Shown here: one piece after another, positions 54,848-63,587 of the stretch
Layout: each line of letters begins with the position of its first letter
Position numbering within the stretch: position 1 is the first letter of the stretch
Assembly (NCBI GenBank): GCA_016714495.1
Contig: JADKDU010000002.1
Coordinates: forward strand, 310,001 to 374,000
Origin: Hyphomonadaceae bacterium
GTDB taxonomy: Bacteria; Pseudomonadota; Alphaproteobacteria; Caulobacterales; Hyphomonadaceae
Direction: 5' to 3'
Length of the DNA stretch: 64,000 nucleotides
The notes under the pieces: model-generated
Told to the model about the DNA's origin: nothing
What the model saw: only the letters and a program-made list of their open reading frames with translations
Database searches by the model: none
Made by a program: the position numbers and the translations under genes

Positions 54848-54970
54848 GGGCGAGTTGGGCTCTCTATGGACTGAGCGCTTCGCGCGCTTTCTTACTTCAA
54901 AAGGTCCCAGATCACCGCCTTCGCGGGGAACGCGGATGCCTGTTGGCATCCGCTTCCGTCAAAACTGCCG

Positions 54971-55582
54971 CTACTTCTGTACTAGCTCAGAGTTGATCTC
55001 GATCTTGATCTCGTCGCCGATCGGGCCGCCCGCCGGCATGCCGAAGTCGGTGCGTTTCAACGAACCGGTGAGCTGGAAGCCGACCTTGTGCTTGTTGGCG
55101 CGCGGGTCATTGCGGTTGCCGATATAGGTGATGTTCAGGGTGACGGGCTTGGTCACGCCGAGGAAGGTGAGGTTACCGGTGACCTTGCCAGACTTGTCAC
55201 CCGACTTGGCGATGGCGGTCGAGGCGAATGTGATCTGCGGGAATTTGCCGGCGTTGAAGAAGCGGGCGTCGGTTGCCAGCTCGTTATTGAAGTCGGTGGT
55301 GTTTCCAGCGGGGCGCGTGCGCGTGTAGTCGGTCTCGATCGATTTTGGATCAATGGTGGCGGTGACTTTCGACTTCGTGACATCGGCGGGATTGAAAGTC
55401 AGCTGGATGTCGAAATTGGTGAAGCGGCCGGTGTACCAGGAGAGGCCATTGTGCAGGCCCTGCCACTGGATCGTGGTGTGCGTCTTGTCGGAGACATAGG
55501 CGCCTGCGGGGGCTGCGCCTTGCGCCAGGGCGGGCGCAGCGAGCAGCGTGCCGGCGGCGATTGCGGTGAACAGGTGGCGCAT
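54971..55582 (-). CDS. YceI family periplasmic protein
   Basis: A 203-residue exported YceI protein (signal IAAGTLLAAPALAQ). The barrel reads TTIQWQGLHNGLSWYTGRFT, FPQITFASTAIAKSGDKSG, GNLTFLGVTKPVTLNITYIG and TDFGMPAGGPIGDEIKIEI. The HNGLSWYTGRF segment is the same family as the YceI at 53497 (HLGLSWYTARF), so the two are probably duplicates. The start at 55582 has GGAGA upstream. Confidence 0.92.
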   Translation of the reverse strand: MRHLFTAIAAGTLLAAPALAQGAAPAGAYVSDKTHTTIQWQGLHNGLSWYTGRFTNFDIQLTFNPADVTKSKVTATIDPKSIETDYTRTRPAGNTTDFNNELATDARFFNAGKFPQITFASTAIAKSGDKSGKVTGNLTFLGVTKPVTLNITYIGNRNDPRANKHKVGFQLTGSLKRTDFGMPAGGPIGDEIKIEINSELVQK

Positions 55583-55832
55583 CAGATTTCTCCGGGAAAG
55601 AAGTTTGAGCAGGTCATGCAGCATCGTGCGGGACCTGTCGCCGCAGCGTGGCTGAAGGGTGTGTTGGCGCGCGCTGATCGTCCAGTGCTTGCATGTGCGA
55701 TAAACCTGCGATTGGCGCAGCTCTGACGCGAAATTGATCTTATTGGCAGTGGAGCATCCCGCGATGCTGGCCTTGATCGCCGGAGGGCGTTAGCGTCAGC
55801 GACGTCGACGGCGGCGGGATACGCCTGGAGGG

Positions 55833-56423
55833 ATGGACATGAACAGGTGGATAGCCGCGGGCCTGACTGCGGCGGGACTTATTGGTTTCAGCGGCGCGGC
55901 AAACGCGCAGCCGACCCCGGCCGCAGACGATGCAGGCGGGATGTATTGTGTCTATGACGACCTAGTGGCGGACAAAGACTACGAGATCGTGGCGGAGGTT
56001 TTGCTGTATAGCGACGCGACCCCGGCGGATGTGGAGACTGCCAACAAGGCGGTGGAGGCGGCGGTCACTGCGTGCGCAGCCAAGTTCAAACTGACGCCTG
56101 GGCAGAAAGATGCGGTGTCTGACATCGGCATCTACGGCGCGGCATCCGATTATCTGTCCGAAGAACTCATGCTCGACGGCGTGGACGAAAAGACGGTCGC
56201 GGGCATCTTTACCGCGATGGACGGTCTCACGGACGAGGATCTGGCCAGGATGCTGGAGGATGACTGGCGGAAAAATGCGCCGTTTGTCGCCAAGCTGAAA
56301 GCGGCGTTGATTGCCAATGGCTTGCCTGACCAGTCGTTCGTGCTGGAGACGGCCTACGACATGATCATGGTCTCAACGTTGGCGCTGGGCAGCGTTTCTG
56401 CCTTCATGGAAGAAGTGTCTTGA
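55833..56423 (+). CDS. Secreted protein of a tandem paralogous pair (first copy)
   Basis: A 196-residue exported protein (signal IAAGLTAAGLIGFSGAANAQ). Mature features are CVYDDLVADKDYE, an alanine-rich helix to TACAAKFKLT, GIYGAASDYLSEELMLDGV and a C-terminal ALGSVSAFME. It is clearly related along its whole length to the next gene: both keep CVxDxLVA, the second Cys, and the D(Y/F)(L/M)xxEL segment. The two cysteines could form a disulfide. No known family recognised. Stop and next start overlap. Confidence 0.65.
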   Translation: MDMNRWIAAGLTAAGLIGFSGAANAQPTPAADDAGGMYCVYDDLVADKDYEIVAEVLLYSDATPADVETANKAVEAAVTACAAKFKLTPGQKDAVSDIGIYGAASDYLSEELMLDGVDEKTVAGIFTAMDGLTDEDLARMLEDDWRKNAPFVAKLKAALIANGLPDQSFVLETAYDMIMVSTLALGSVSAFMEEVS

Positions 56424-57004
56424 GGACAGGGATAGTCGCTGCGGCTTGTTGTCTGTGCGCTGGCGCCGTGGCGGCGCCGGCTTTCGCGCAGAACATTCCC
56501 GAGGCGCAGAAGCAGGAAGTGAGTTGCGTGCACGATGCGCTGGTCGCGCGCGGCCAGACGGCGCTGGCGGCGGAATCCTATCTCAATGTGACGACGGCGG
56601 ATGGCGTGCGGGGGGCGGCCGACAATGCGATCAACGCGGCGGCTTCGGATTGTGCGCGAAAATATGGTTGGGACGAGACGCTGCGGGGTCAGGCGCTGGC
56701 GATCGGCGTGATGGGGTCGACTGCGGATTTCATGGCGAGCGAGCTGAAGGAAGCGGGCGTCACGGACGCTGCGATCGAAAAGGTGTTCGGTCTCGTGGAT
56801 GGCCTGTCGAAGCGCGACAGGGAATTGCTGTTCGACGGCGCGTGGAGCGATGATCGCGCGTTCATGGCGCGGATGCGGTCGAAGCTGAAAGCAGTGGGTG
56901 TGTCGGGCGACGAAGACACGATTCATAAGGCCGTCGTGATTCTTGAATGCTCGGTGATCGGATCGGAATCCGCGAGCGCGTTCATCGAGCAGCGCTTCGG
57001 TTAG
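56420..57004 (+). CDS. Secreted protein of a tandem paralogous pair (second copy)
   Basis: A 194-residue exported protein starting at TTG 56420 within the stop of its paralogue, with GGAAGAAG upstream. Signal AACCLCAGAVAAPAFAQ; mature part CVHDALVARGQTALAAESYL, SDCARKYGW, GSTADFMASELKEAGV, LECSVIGSESASAFIEQ. It has an extra Cys near the C-terminus (LECSV) that the first copy lacks. Function unknown. Confidence 0.65.
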   Translation: MRTGIVAAACCLCAGAVAAPAFAQNIPEAQKQEVSCVHDALVARGQTALAAESYLNVTTADGVRGAADNAINAAASDCARKYGWDETLRGQALAIGVMGSTADFMASELKEAGVTDAAIEKVFGLVDGLSKRDRELLFDGAWSDDRAFMARMRSKLKAVGVSGDEDTIHKAVVILECSVIGSESASAFIEQRFG

Positions 57005-57010
57005 GCGTCG

Positions 57011-57322
57011 TTATCGGCTGCAGGTTTGCGGGAATGGATTGTACTGGACCATGAGCCAGTCGACGAGGTCGGCGACCTTCTCCTGATCGTCCAGGTAGGT
57101 TTTGGGCCAGGCGATTGCGCGATAGGCGGCCCATGGCAGCCAATCGGGCCCGCCGGCCAGCGTGGTTTCTCCCGCGGCGGTATTGACGCGGAGATTGCCG
57201 GGCGTTGCGCATACGGCGTTTTTCCAGCGCGTGTCATTGCTGAAGCTCCACGCGGCGACGGCGAACACGACAAGGGCCGCGGTGAGATAAAGGCCGATCA
57301 CCAACCCGACCAGGTTGCGCAT
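57011..57322 (-). CDS. Small hypothetical membrane-anchored protein
   Basis: A 103-residue protein with one N-terminal membrane helix (LVGLVIGLYLTAALVVFAVAAW) and a periplasmic tail rich in Trp (WLPWAAYRAIAWPKTYLDD). Two cysteines (AVCATPG, PQTCSR) may pair. It starts seven bases after the upstream lipoprotein stop on the same strand. No family recognised. Confidence 0.6.
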   Translation of the reverse strand: MRNLVGLVIGLYLTAALVVFAVAAWSFSNDTRWKNAVCATPGNLRVNTAAGETTLAGGPDWLPWAAYRAIAWPKTYLDDQEKVADLVDWLMVQYNPFPQTCSR

Positions 57323-57329
57323 GCAAGGC

Positions 57330-57776
57330 CTACCAGGTGTGACTCATCACCGTGACCCGCCGCCTTTCGACAATCTTCAACGCGCCTGGGCTGCCTGCCA
57401 GCTTGTCGAATGTGATGGTCGTGTCGATGTCGGCGCGCGTGCTCGGGACGAATTCGAAGACCTGGTACTGCGCGCCGTCCGGCCCGGTGGCGGCGTCTGC
57501 CTTGCGAATGTCCATCGTGCCGGCATCGGCCGCTGTTGCGGTCCATGTCCCGTCGGCCCCTGCGGAGAGGCGAGCCTGCTGCACAGCGCCGTTTACGATG
57601 TGGAATGTGCAGCCATCCAGCGTCTCACCTGTCTTCGGACAAGAGGGCGCCTTTGCTCCCGGCCGTACCGGATTTGGTATCGCAAAAGTCACCTCCGGGG
57701 TTACGGGCGTTTGGGAGGCGCCGCTGCTTGTGCAGCCCGCGCAGACGGCGACCAATGACATCAACACCCAGCGCAT
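57330..57776 (-). CDS. Hypothetical lipoprotein
   Basis: A 148-residue lipoprotein (signal LMSLVAVCAGC) with a beta-rich mature part: APSCPKTGETLDGCTFHIV, GADGTWTATAADAG, YQVFEFVPSTRADIDTTITF. The start at 57776 is the ATG that creates the signal peptide; the much longer frame upstream crosses the divergent MBL gene. Function unknown; probably co-transcribed with the small membrane protein downstream. Confidence 0.6.
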   Translation of the reverse strand: MRWVLMSLVAVCAGCTSSGASQTPVTPEVTFAIPNPVRPGAKAPSCPKTGETLDGCTFHIVNGAVQQARLSAGADGTWTATAADAGTMDIRKADAATGPDGAQYQVFEFVPSTRADIDTTITFDKLAGSPGALKIVERRRVTVMSHTW

Positions 57777-57950
57777 GACGTTTTGCTCCCTTGCCGATGA
57801 CGCCACGGGATACGATGTCCCGGTGGACGCGCGTGTTGCGATGACGATAGCCGGTTCGGGATGAAAGCCAAAGTGCTGCAGGCGGCAGCCTTGTTTGCTG
57901 ACCGGACGCGGGGCGGGGTAGAGTAACCCTGTATATAAAGAGAGGCGCCC

Positions 57951-59018
57951 ATGGACGGCTTCGAGGGCAACGACTCTGAAGGCAAGACGGGGCGGGCGCG
58001 GTATGTTTATCCGTTTGCCGAACCGCCTGAGCCGGGAAGCACGCTGGAGGTTGCGCCGGGTGTGCGGTGGTTGCGGATGCCGCTGCCGTTCTCGTTGAAG
58101 TGGATCAATCTCTGGGTGCTGGAAGATGGCGGCGGGTGGACGGTGGTCGACACCGGCATGCCGAATTCCGAGACGAAGGCGCACTGGCGAACGGTCTTCG
58201 AGAACGAGCTGCAGGGTAGGCCGGTGAAGCGCGTGATCGTAACGCACATGCATCCCGATCATATTGGGCTGGCCGGATGGATGACGCGGAAGTGGCAGTG
58301 CGAGCTCTGGATCACAAGGCTGGAATACATGATGTGCCGCCTGCTGGCGGCGGACACCGGGCGCGAGGCGCCGCAGGCGGGCGTGGACTTCTATCGCGCG
58401 GCGGGTTGGGAGCAGGAAGACCTCGACAGCTATGTCGAACGGTTTGGCCGTTTCGGAAAAGCGGTGTCGCAGTTGCCGGATGCGTTCCGCCGGTTGAGCG
58501 ACGGGCAGGAGATTTCGATCGGCGGACGGACGTGGCGGATTGTCACGGGATGCGGACATTCGCCCGACCATGCGTGCCTGTGGCAGCCTGAACTGAACGT
58601 GTTCATTTCAGGCGACCAGATCCTGCCGCGCATCTCCTCGAACGTAAGTGTGTTCCCGACCGAACCGGAGGCCGATCCGTTGGCGGACTGGCTAAACTCG
58701 TGCCGGAAGCTCAAGGCGGCAATCCCTGAGGGGGCGCTGATTCTGCCTTCTCATAACGAGCCGTTCTACGGCGCCCACAAGCGTCTGGACGCGCTGGTGG
58801 AAGGGCATGAAACGGCGTTGAAGCGTCTGTTATCGCGGTTGGATGAGCCAAAACGGGCCATTGAACTGTTCACGGCGCTGTTTGCCCGGGCGATCGAGAA
58901 AGACGTTCTGGGCATGGCCACAGGCGAAACGATCGCCCACCTGAACTGCCTGAAGGGGCGCGGATTGGTCACGTCCGTACAGGATGGCGGGACGACGCTG
59001 TACAGGCGGGCGTCTTGA
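57951..59018 (+). CDS. MBL-fold metallo-hydrolase
   Basis: A 355-residue metallo-beta-lactamase-fold hydrolase. The dinuclear metal motif HMHPDH lies at residues 99-104, with further ligands in GCGHSPDHACLW, FISGDQILP and LPSHNEPFYG. A C-terminal winged-helix-like region (ARAIEKDVLGMATGETIAHL) follows, as in the glyoxalase II-like/LACTB2 group. GAGAGG precedes the ATG. Likely a thioesterase or hydrolase; substrate unknown. Confidence 0.88.
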   Translation: MDGFEGNDSEGKTGRARYVYPFAEPPEPGSTLEVAPGVRWLRMPLPFSLKWINLWVLEDGGGWTVVDTGMPNSETKAHWRTVFENELQGRPVKRVIVTHMHPDHIGLAGWMTRKWQCELWITRLEYMMCRLLAADTGREAPQAGVDFYRAAGWEQEDLDSYVERFGRFGKAVSQLPDAFRRLSDGQEISIGGRTWRIVTGCGHSPDHACLWQPELNVFISGDQILPRISSNVSVFPTEPEADPLADWLNSCRKLKAAIPEGALILPSHNEPFYGAHKRLDALVEGHETALKRLLSRLDEPKRAIELFTALFARAIEKDVLGMATGETIAHLNCLKGRGLVTSVQDGGTTLYRRAS

Positions 59019-59104
59019 CGGCGACCGGAGACGCATAACGTATAGCCGCCGAGCCCAGACGCGGGCAAAAGTGAAGGCCCCAGAGGGGCGCCAAGGGCTG
59101 GTAA

Positions 59105-60028
59105 ATGAGTGATACGCCGTCGCAGCAACCGGTGAACGACCCCCCGGGCGTGGTAGTCGAGGGCGGCGAGCCGAAGCCGGGTCTCAAGAGCAAGCTGTTC
59201 CATGAGTTCCGCGAGACGGTGATGACGATCGCCATCTTCGTGCCGTTCTGGCTGATCTTCTCGACTTTCGTCTATGAGCTGCGGTCGATCCCGTCGGAGT
59301 CGATGGTGCCGGCGCTGCAGGTCGGCGACCGCGTAGCGGTGGCGAAGTTCGCCTATGGCTATAACCGCAACTCGATCCCCTTTGGCCTGGGCGCGCTGGT
59401 GATCGGCGATGATCCGGCCAAGCCCGAGGAGAACATCTTCGGGTCGAAGCCGAAGCGCGGCGACGTGATCGTGTTCCAGCATCCGCATTCCGACCGCGTG
59501 ATGATCAAGCGGCTGGTCGGCCTGCCGGGCGACCGGATCGAGGTGAAGGCGGGCAGGCTGTATCTCAACGGAACTGAAGTGCCACGTGAGAAGGTGCGCA
59601 CGACGACCTATGTGCCCGACGACTCGAGCCGCCTCGTGACGGCGACGGAATTTCGCCAGACGATCCCGACAGGCGAGGGCGAACAGACCAAGTCGTTCCT
59701 CATCCACGAATTCTCGGACTCGAACGATCTCGACGAGACCCCGGTGTTCACGGTGCCGCCGGGTCATGTCTTTATGATGGGTGATAACCGCGACAATTCC
59801 GAAGACAGTCGCGCGCCGTCCGGACATCGCTCGATGGCGACGGCTTTCCCAGAGGCGTGGCCATATCGTCCGACTAGCCTGCCGTCTGATCCCCGCGACG
59901 ACGCGATCGGCTTTGTGCCGTTCGATTATCTGATCGGCCGCGCGGAGACCGTCCTGTTCACGCTGCATGGCTGCAAGCAGGCTGAAGGCGCTGAGTGCCC
60001 TGAGGGCAGGCTCTGGAAGGGGCTGTAG
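59105..60028 (+). CDS. lepB: Signal peptidase I
   Basis: LepB removes signal peptides from secreted proteins at the inner membrane. The 307 residues have one membrane segment (about 40-57), the nucleophile Ser66 (SESMVPALQVGD), the catalytic Lys135 (DRVMIKRLVGLPGD), and the terminal box GHVFMMGDNRDNSEDSR. A proline-rich cytoplasmic N-terminus of about 28 residues precedes the helix. Complete. Confidence 0.93.
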   Translation: MSDTPSQQPVNDPPGVVVEGGEPKPGLKSKLFHEFRETVMTIAIFVPFWLIFSTFVYELRSIPSESMVPALQVGDRVAVAKFAYGYNRNSIPFGLGALVIGDDPAKPEENIFGSKPKRGDVIVFQHPHSDRVMIKRLVGLPGDRIEVKAGRLYLNGTEVPREKVRTTTYVPDDSSRLVTATEFRQTIPTGEGEQTKSFLIHEFSDSNDLDETPVFTVPPGHVFMMGDNRDNSEDSRAPSGHRSMATAFPEAWPYRPTSLPSDPRDDAIGFVPFDYLIGRAETVLFTLHGCKQAEGAECPEGRLWKGL

Positions 60029-60107
60029 GCTGAGGACCGGCATTCCGGCTTCGTTTCAGCTTGCTGCCTGATATGCCCTGAACCTCACTGGGGTTTCAGA
60101 GACAACC

Positions 60108-61082
60108 ATGCGCTTCGTGCTGATTGCTTTGATTGCGGCGACCGCGCCGGCCGCGCTGGGGCAGGGGATAAATACGCCGCCGCGCACGGCTGAGGGCATC
60201 CCGATTTCAGCGGCACATGCGGCACGCTGTTCATGATGCTGCTGGAGCGGCCGCCCTGTTTTAAGACGCTGGTGCTGACTGAGGTTGAAGCCCGCAAGGG
60301 CATGGCGGCGTTTATCAAAGGCGTGCCGGATCTGGTGGATCCCGACTTCTACATCCAGAACATCCAGGAGGCGGCGCGCGCGCGTAGCGAGTATCGCTCG
60401 TCGCTGCTGATCCTGCCAGCCGATGGGCAGTTGCCGTACACCGACAAGGCGCAAGTTGGCCCAGCATGCCCAATGGAAGGACCCCGACGCGCACGACCAT
60501 CCCGAGGAGGGCGCGACGTTCGATCGGTGACTTGCGGGCTCGGGTCAACCGCCGGTACGGCCGTTTCCGACGCTGGCGCCGAACCTTATCGTGCAAACGC
60601 TGCGGGAACTTGTCGTTGCGACGGAAGACGTTGGCAGTCCGCGCATCGTCCACCTCGCTGGTTCGCCGCCGCCCGCGGTCGTGACAACCTATGAAGGATG
60701 GTCGCAGGGGCGCTGGGAGGGCGATACGCTGGTGGTCGAGACGACGCATGTCCGGGCGGACAATCCGGTGCGCCCGGTGTTCGGTGGTTCCATCATGCTG
60801 GAGCCTGACAGCAAGCTGGTTGAGCACGTCACCCGCATTGCAGATGACGAGCTGCTGTATCAGTTCACGGTGGAGGACCCCGATCTGTACACCGCGCCGT
60901 GGCTGGTCGAGTACTCGTTCACGCTGCAGGACGCCGGGATTTACGAGTAAGCTTGCCATGAAGCGAAATATTCGATGACCAATATTCCTCTGGCCGGCCG
61001 CGAGCATGACAAGCGTGAGGCGGCGAAGGCGAAGAAGGCTGGAAAGCCGAAATGGCGGACGCCGGCAGAGAGGAATCGGTAA
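60108..61082 (+). pseudogene. Decayed secreted protein with GRWEGDTLVV motif
   Basis: A gene of about 320 codons belonging to a family common in acidobacteria and soil proteobacteria, recognisable by DFSGT, GRWEGDTLVVETTHV, YTAPWLVEYSF and ACHEAKYSMTN. It starts with a signal peptide (VLIALIAATAPAALGQG). Frame changes are needed at about 60200 (C lost) and 60450. There are also two in-frame stops: TGA at 60528-60530, where the family usually has Cys, and TAA at 60951-60953, where Tyr is expected (IYE-stop-ACHE). Nonsense changes as well as indels suggest true decay. Confidence 0.7.
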
Positions 61083-61161
61083 TCCCGCTTTGCCGGAATC
61101 GTAAACGTAGCGGCGTACAACCGTCGGCAGCGAGTGAGACACCGCTGCCGACGGTCTAGAG

Positions 61162-62188
61162 ATGGACGTATCTCTCAAGCATCCGGGCGAGTTGACGCTC
61201 GCGGAGATCGCCGCGTGGCGTGCGCTGCGCGCGGCCGATCGGGGCGCCTATGTGCGATGTGAATGGTCCGATCGCGACGCCTGATGCGCGTGAACGGATC
61301 GGGCAGGTGCTCGCGAAGGCTGGGATCGCGACCTACGCATTTTCGGGATGGCCGAATGTGCAGGCGCGGCGCGGGCTGAATCTGCGCAAGCGCGAAGGCT
61401 CGGCGATGGGGGATCTGTCGCGCCGGCTTGCAGCGTGGCGGGAGGCGCAGCGCGATCTTCATCCCAAGCACTTCAAGAAGATGCGGCGCTTGGCGCGGCA
61501 GGGGGAAAAGGATTTTGGCGCGGAGACGGTGACGTTCGGTCCGGCTTCGGCGGAGGATCTTGCGAAGCTGATCGGCTGGAAGCGCGAACAGTTCCGGCGC
61601 ACACGTCGGCATGATGTGCTGGGCGCGGCGTGGACGCGCGGCCTGCTCGAAGCGTGCGCGGCGCATCAGGGCGACAGGTTCGCCGGCGTCATGGCGACGT
61701 TGCGTTATGACGGCAGGCTTGCAGCGGCGGCGTTCGGGCTGCGCAGCGGGCGCGTGCTGCATGGGTGGATTGCGGGGTATGATCCGCACTTCGCGTCGTG
61801 TTCGCAGGGGCTGGTGCTGGAGGAGCGGCTGCTCGAACGGGCGGCGGCGAGCGGGATCACCGAGGCGGTGCTCGGCACAGGCGAAGGGCAGTACAAGAAA
61901 TATAACGCAAGCCACTACACCGCCGTGGACGACGGAGTTGTGACAGCGAGAGGCATGGCGGGCGGCGCCCGCGCGCTGGCGGCGGGGCTGCTGCATGCGG
62001 TGGAGGGGCAGTTTGGTCCGGCCTCGAAACTTGCCGGGCGCACGCGGCGGCGGCCGGACGTGATTCTCGCGGTCGAGACCCGGATGGGCGACCAGGTGCG
62101 CGGGGTGACTCGCGCACTGACCGAGGATCCGGCAGTGGCGCGCACATCGACGACGCTGAAGGCGGCGGTGCGCAGCTCGGCGTTCTGA
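61162..62188 (+). pseudogene. GNAT-type (CelD/BcsL-like) acetyltransferase with internal deletion
   Basis: A gene for a GNAT acetyltransferase of the cellulose-biosynthesis CelD type, which often decorates surface polysaccharide. The first 27 codons (HPGELTLAEIAAWRALRAAD) are in one frame and run into a stop near 61283. The body (ARPIGAPMCDVNGPIATPDA ... RHDVLGAAWTRGLLEA ... SGITEAVLGTGEGQYKKYN) is in another. Homologues usually have tens of residues between these parts, and the join falls on GCGGCCGATC, a word plausible on both sides, which suggests an out-of-frame deletion between short repeats. A shorter protein could start at an internal ATG. Confidence 0.65.
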
Positions 62189-62322
62189 TTTTTCGCTCAT
62201 TTGCTGTGAGTTAGCAGCTGAACTCCAGAAGCGGGTTTGGATTTCAGGCGCGATGCTCTAAGCACCGGGCGGGGAACGCCTTCCGGCTAAGGGGGGCGCT
62301 TGGCTCAGGGCCGCTGAGGATT

Positions 62323-62940
62323 GTGGACGTTGCCGTCAAACCAGAAGCTCGTGCGATGAAAGCGGCGCGTCCCGGCCGCATCATTGTCGTGCGTCATGGG
62401 CGTCCGCAAGTGATTCCCAAGGAAGCCCCGCCCATGCGGTGGCGCGACTATCGCGACTGGTGGGCGACGTATGAGCTGAGTTCGCTGAAGGACGGGCAGA
62501 CATGCCCCGAAGCGCTGCTGAAAGAGATCGGGGAGGACGCCGTCATCTTGTCGAGCGCGCGGCCGCGGGCGATGCAGACGGCCGGGCATCTGGGGCGCGG
62601 ACGGGAAGTGAAGCATGACCCGATGTTCAACGAGGCGCCGTTGCCGCCGCCGAAGCTGGGGCCGTTCCCGATGCGGCCGAAGAACTGGAACAAGATTGCG
62701 CGGTTGCTCTGGATGATGGGCTATACCGGCGGCGAAGAACATGTTCGCGATGCGCGCCGGCGCGCGGCGAAGGCCGCGGATATTCTCGTCCAGACGGCAG
62801 GCGAGGGGCGCGATGTGGTGCTGGCGGCGCATGGCTGGTTCAACCGCATGCTGCGGCCCGAGCTGAAGAAGCGTGGCTGGGCGAACGTGCATGACGGCGG
62901 CGACAAGTACTGGTCATACCGGATTTACCAAAATCGGTAG
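62323..62940 (+). CDS. Histidine phosphatase family protein
   Basis: A 205-residue phosphoglycerate-mutase-like phosphatase. The phosphohistidine motif is VVRHGRP (about 22-28), the second Arg lies in LSSARPRAMQTAGHL, and the late His in LAAHGWFNRML. The acid region is FNEAPLPPPKLG. The GTG at 62323 is used; an ATG at 62356 would shorten it by 11 residues. Substrate unknown. Confidence 0.85.
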   Translation: MDVAVKPEARAMKAARPGRIIVVRHGRPQVIPKEAPPMRWRDYRDWWATYELSSLKDGQTCPEALLKEIGEDAVILSSARPRAMQTAGHLGRGREVKHDPMFNEAPLPPPKLGPFPMRPKNWNKIARLLWMMGYTGGEEHVRDARRRAAKAADILVQTAGEGRDVVLAAHGWFNRMLRPELKKRGWANVHDGGDKYWSYRIYQNR

Positions 62941-63335
62941 ACGGCCCACAGACGCCGCTCCACGGCAGAAAAATATTGTACGATGCTGTGTCTTCAGCGT
63001 CGTGAAGGTGACACTGCCAGAGGCCTCATGTGCGAACCTGCCGACGTCCACTCCGCCTCGTTCGAGTTCGTGGCAGGGCCTATCCGCACCAGCGCATCCG
63101 CCAGGATATCGACAGGGGGCCTTCCGGCGACGGCCGCCGCCGTTGCGATCATTCTTCTTGCGGCGCCGCCGGTGGCTTGGGCCGCAGCAAGCCCTGCACG
63201 CAAGCGCGCCGCACTTGGCCAGGCTGCAGGGCGAATTGATCAAAAACGGTTTGCCGAATAGCAACGGATAGCGGTATCCGCCGTGCTTGCCTCGGGCGTC
63301 GATGCGCCTATGGTGGCGCCCCTCAGGAGACCGGA
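62941..63335. other. 395-base intergenic region without a convincing gene
   Basis: A plus-strand frame (62983-63261) includes a hydrophobic AVAIILLAAPPVAWA segment that could be a late signal peptide, but the frame before it is not coding-like and no ribosome site is visible. Nothing else stands out apart from the AGGAGA ribosome site of xseB at its right end. Confidence 0.5.
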
Positions 63336-63587
63336 ATGCCAGAGCCTAAAGCCAGCGCCGACATTGCAGCGATGAGCTTCGAAGACGCTCTGCGCGAGCT
63401 GGAGCAGATCGTGCACAAGCTCGAGGCGGGCGACGTGCCGTTGGAGGATTCCATTCGCATCTACGAGCGCGGCGCGGCGCTGAAGGCGCATTGCGAGAAG
63501 AAGCTCAAGGAAGCCGAGCTGAAGGTCGAGAAGATCGTTCTGGGCCCGGAGGGGCCGAAGGGCGTCGAGAGAGCTGATGATCTATAA
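63336..63587 (+). CDS. xseB: Exodeoxyribonuclease VII small subunit
   Basis: An 83-residue helical subunit of exonuclease VII, which with XseA degrades single-stranded DNA. The family core is SFEDALRELEQIVHKLEAG, VPLEDSIRIYERGAALKAHCEKKLKEAE. AGGAGA precedes the ATG. Its stop overlaps the ispA start by 11 bases, an arrangement widely conserved in proteobacteria (xseB-ispA, commonly followed by dxs). Confidence 0.93.
   Translation: MPEPKASADIAAMSFEDALRELEQIVHKLEAGDVPLEDSIRIYERGAALKAHCEKKLKEAELKVEKIVLGPEGPKGVERADDL

Noticed and set aside
60528..60530. In-frame TGA at a Cys position read as selenocysteine
   Set aside because: The same gene has a TAA and frameshifts, no SECIS-like structure was seen, and the family is not a selenoprotein family.
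62983..63261. Plus-strand open frame with a hydrophobic segment that might be a signal peptide
   Set aside because: The hydrophobic stretch is far from any start, there is no ribosome site, and an antisense frame is equally long.
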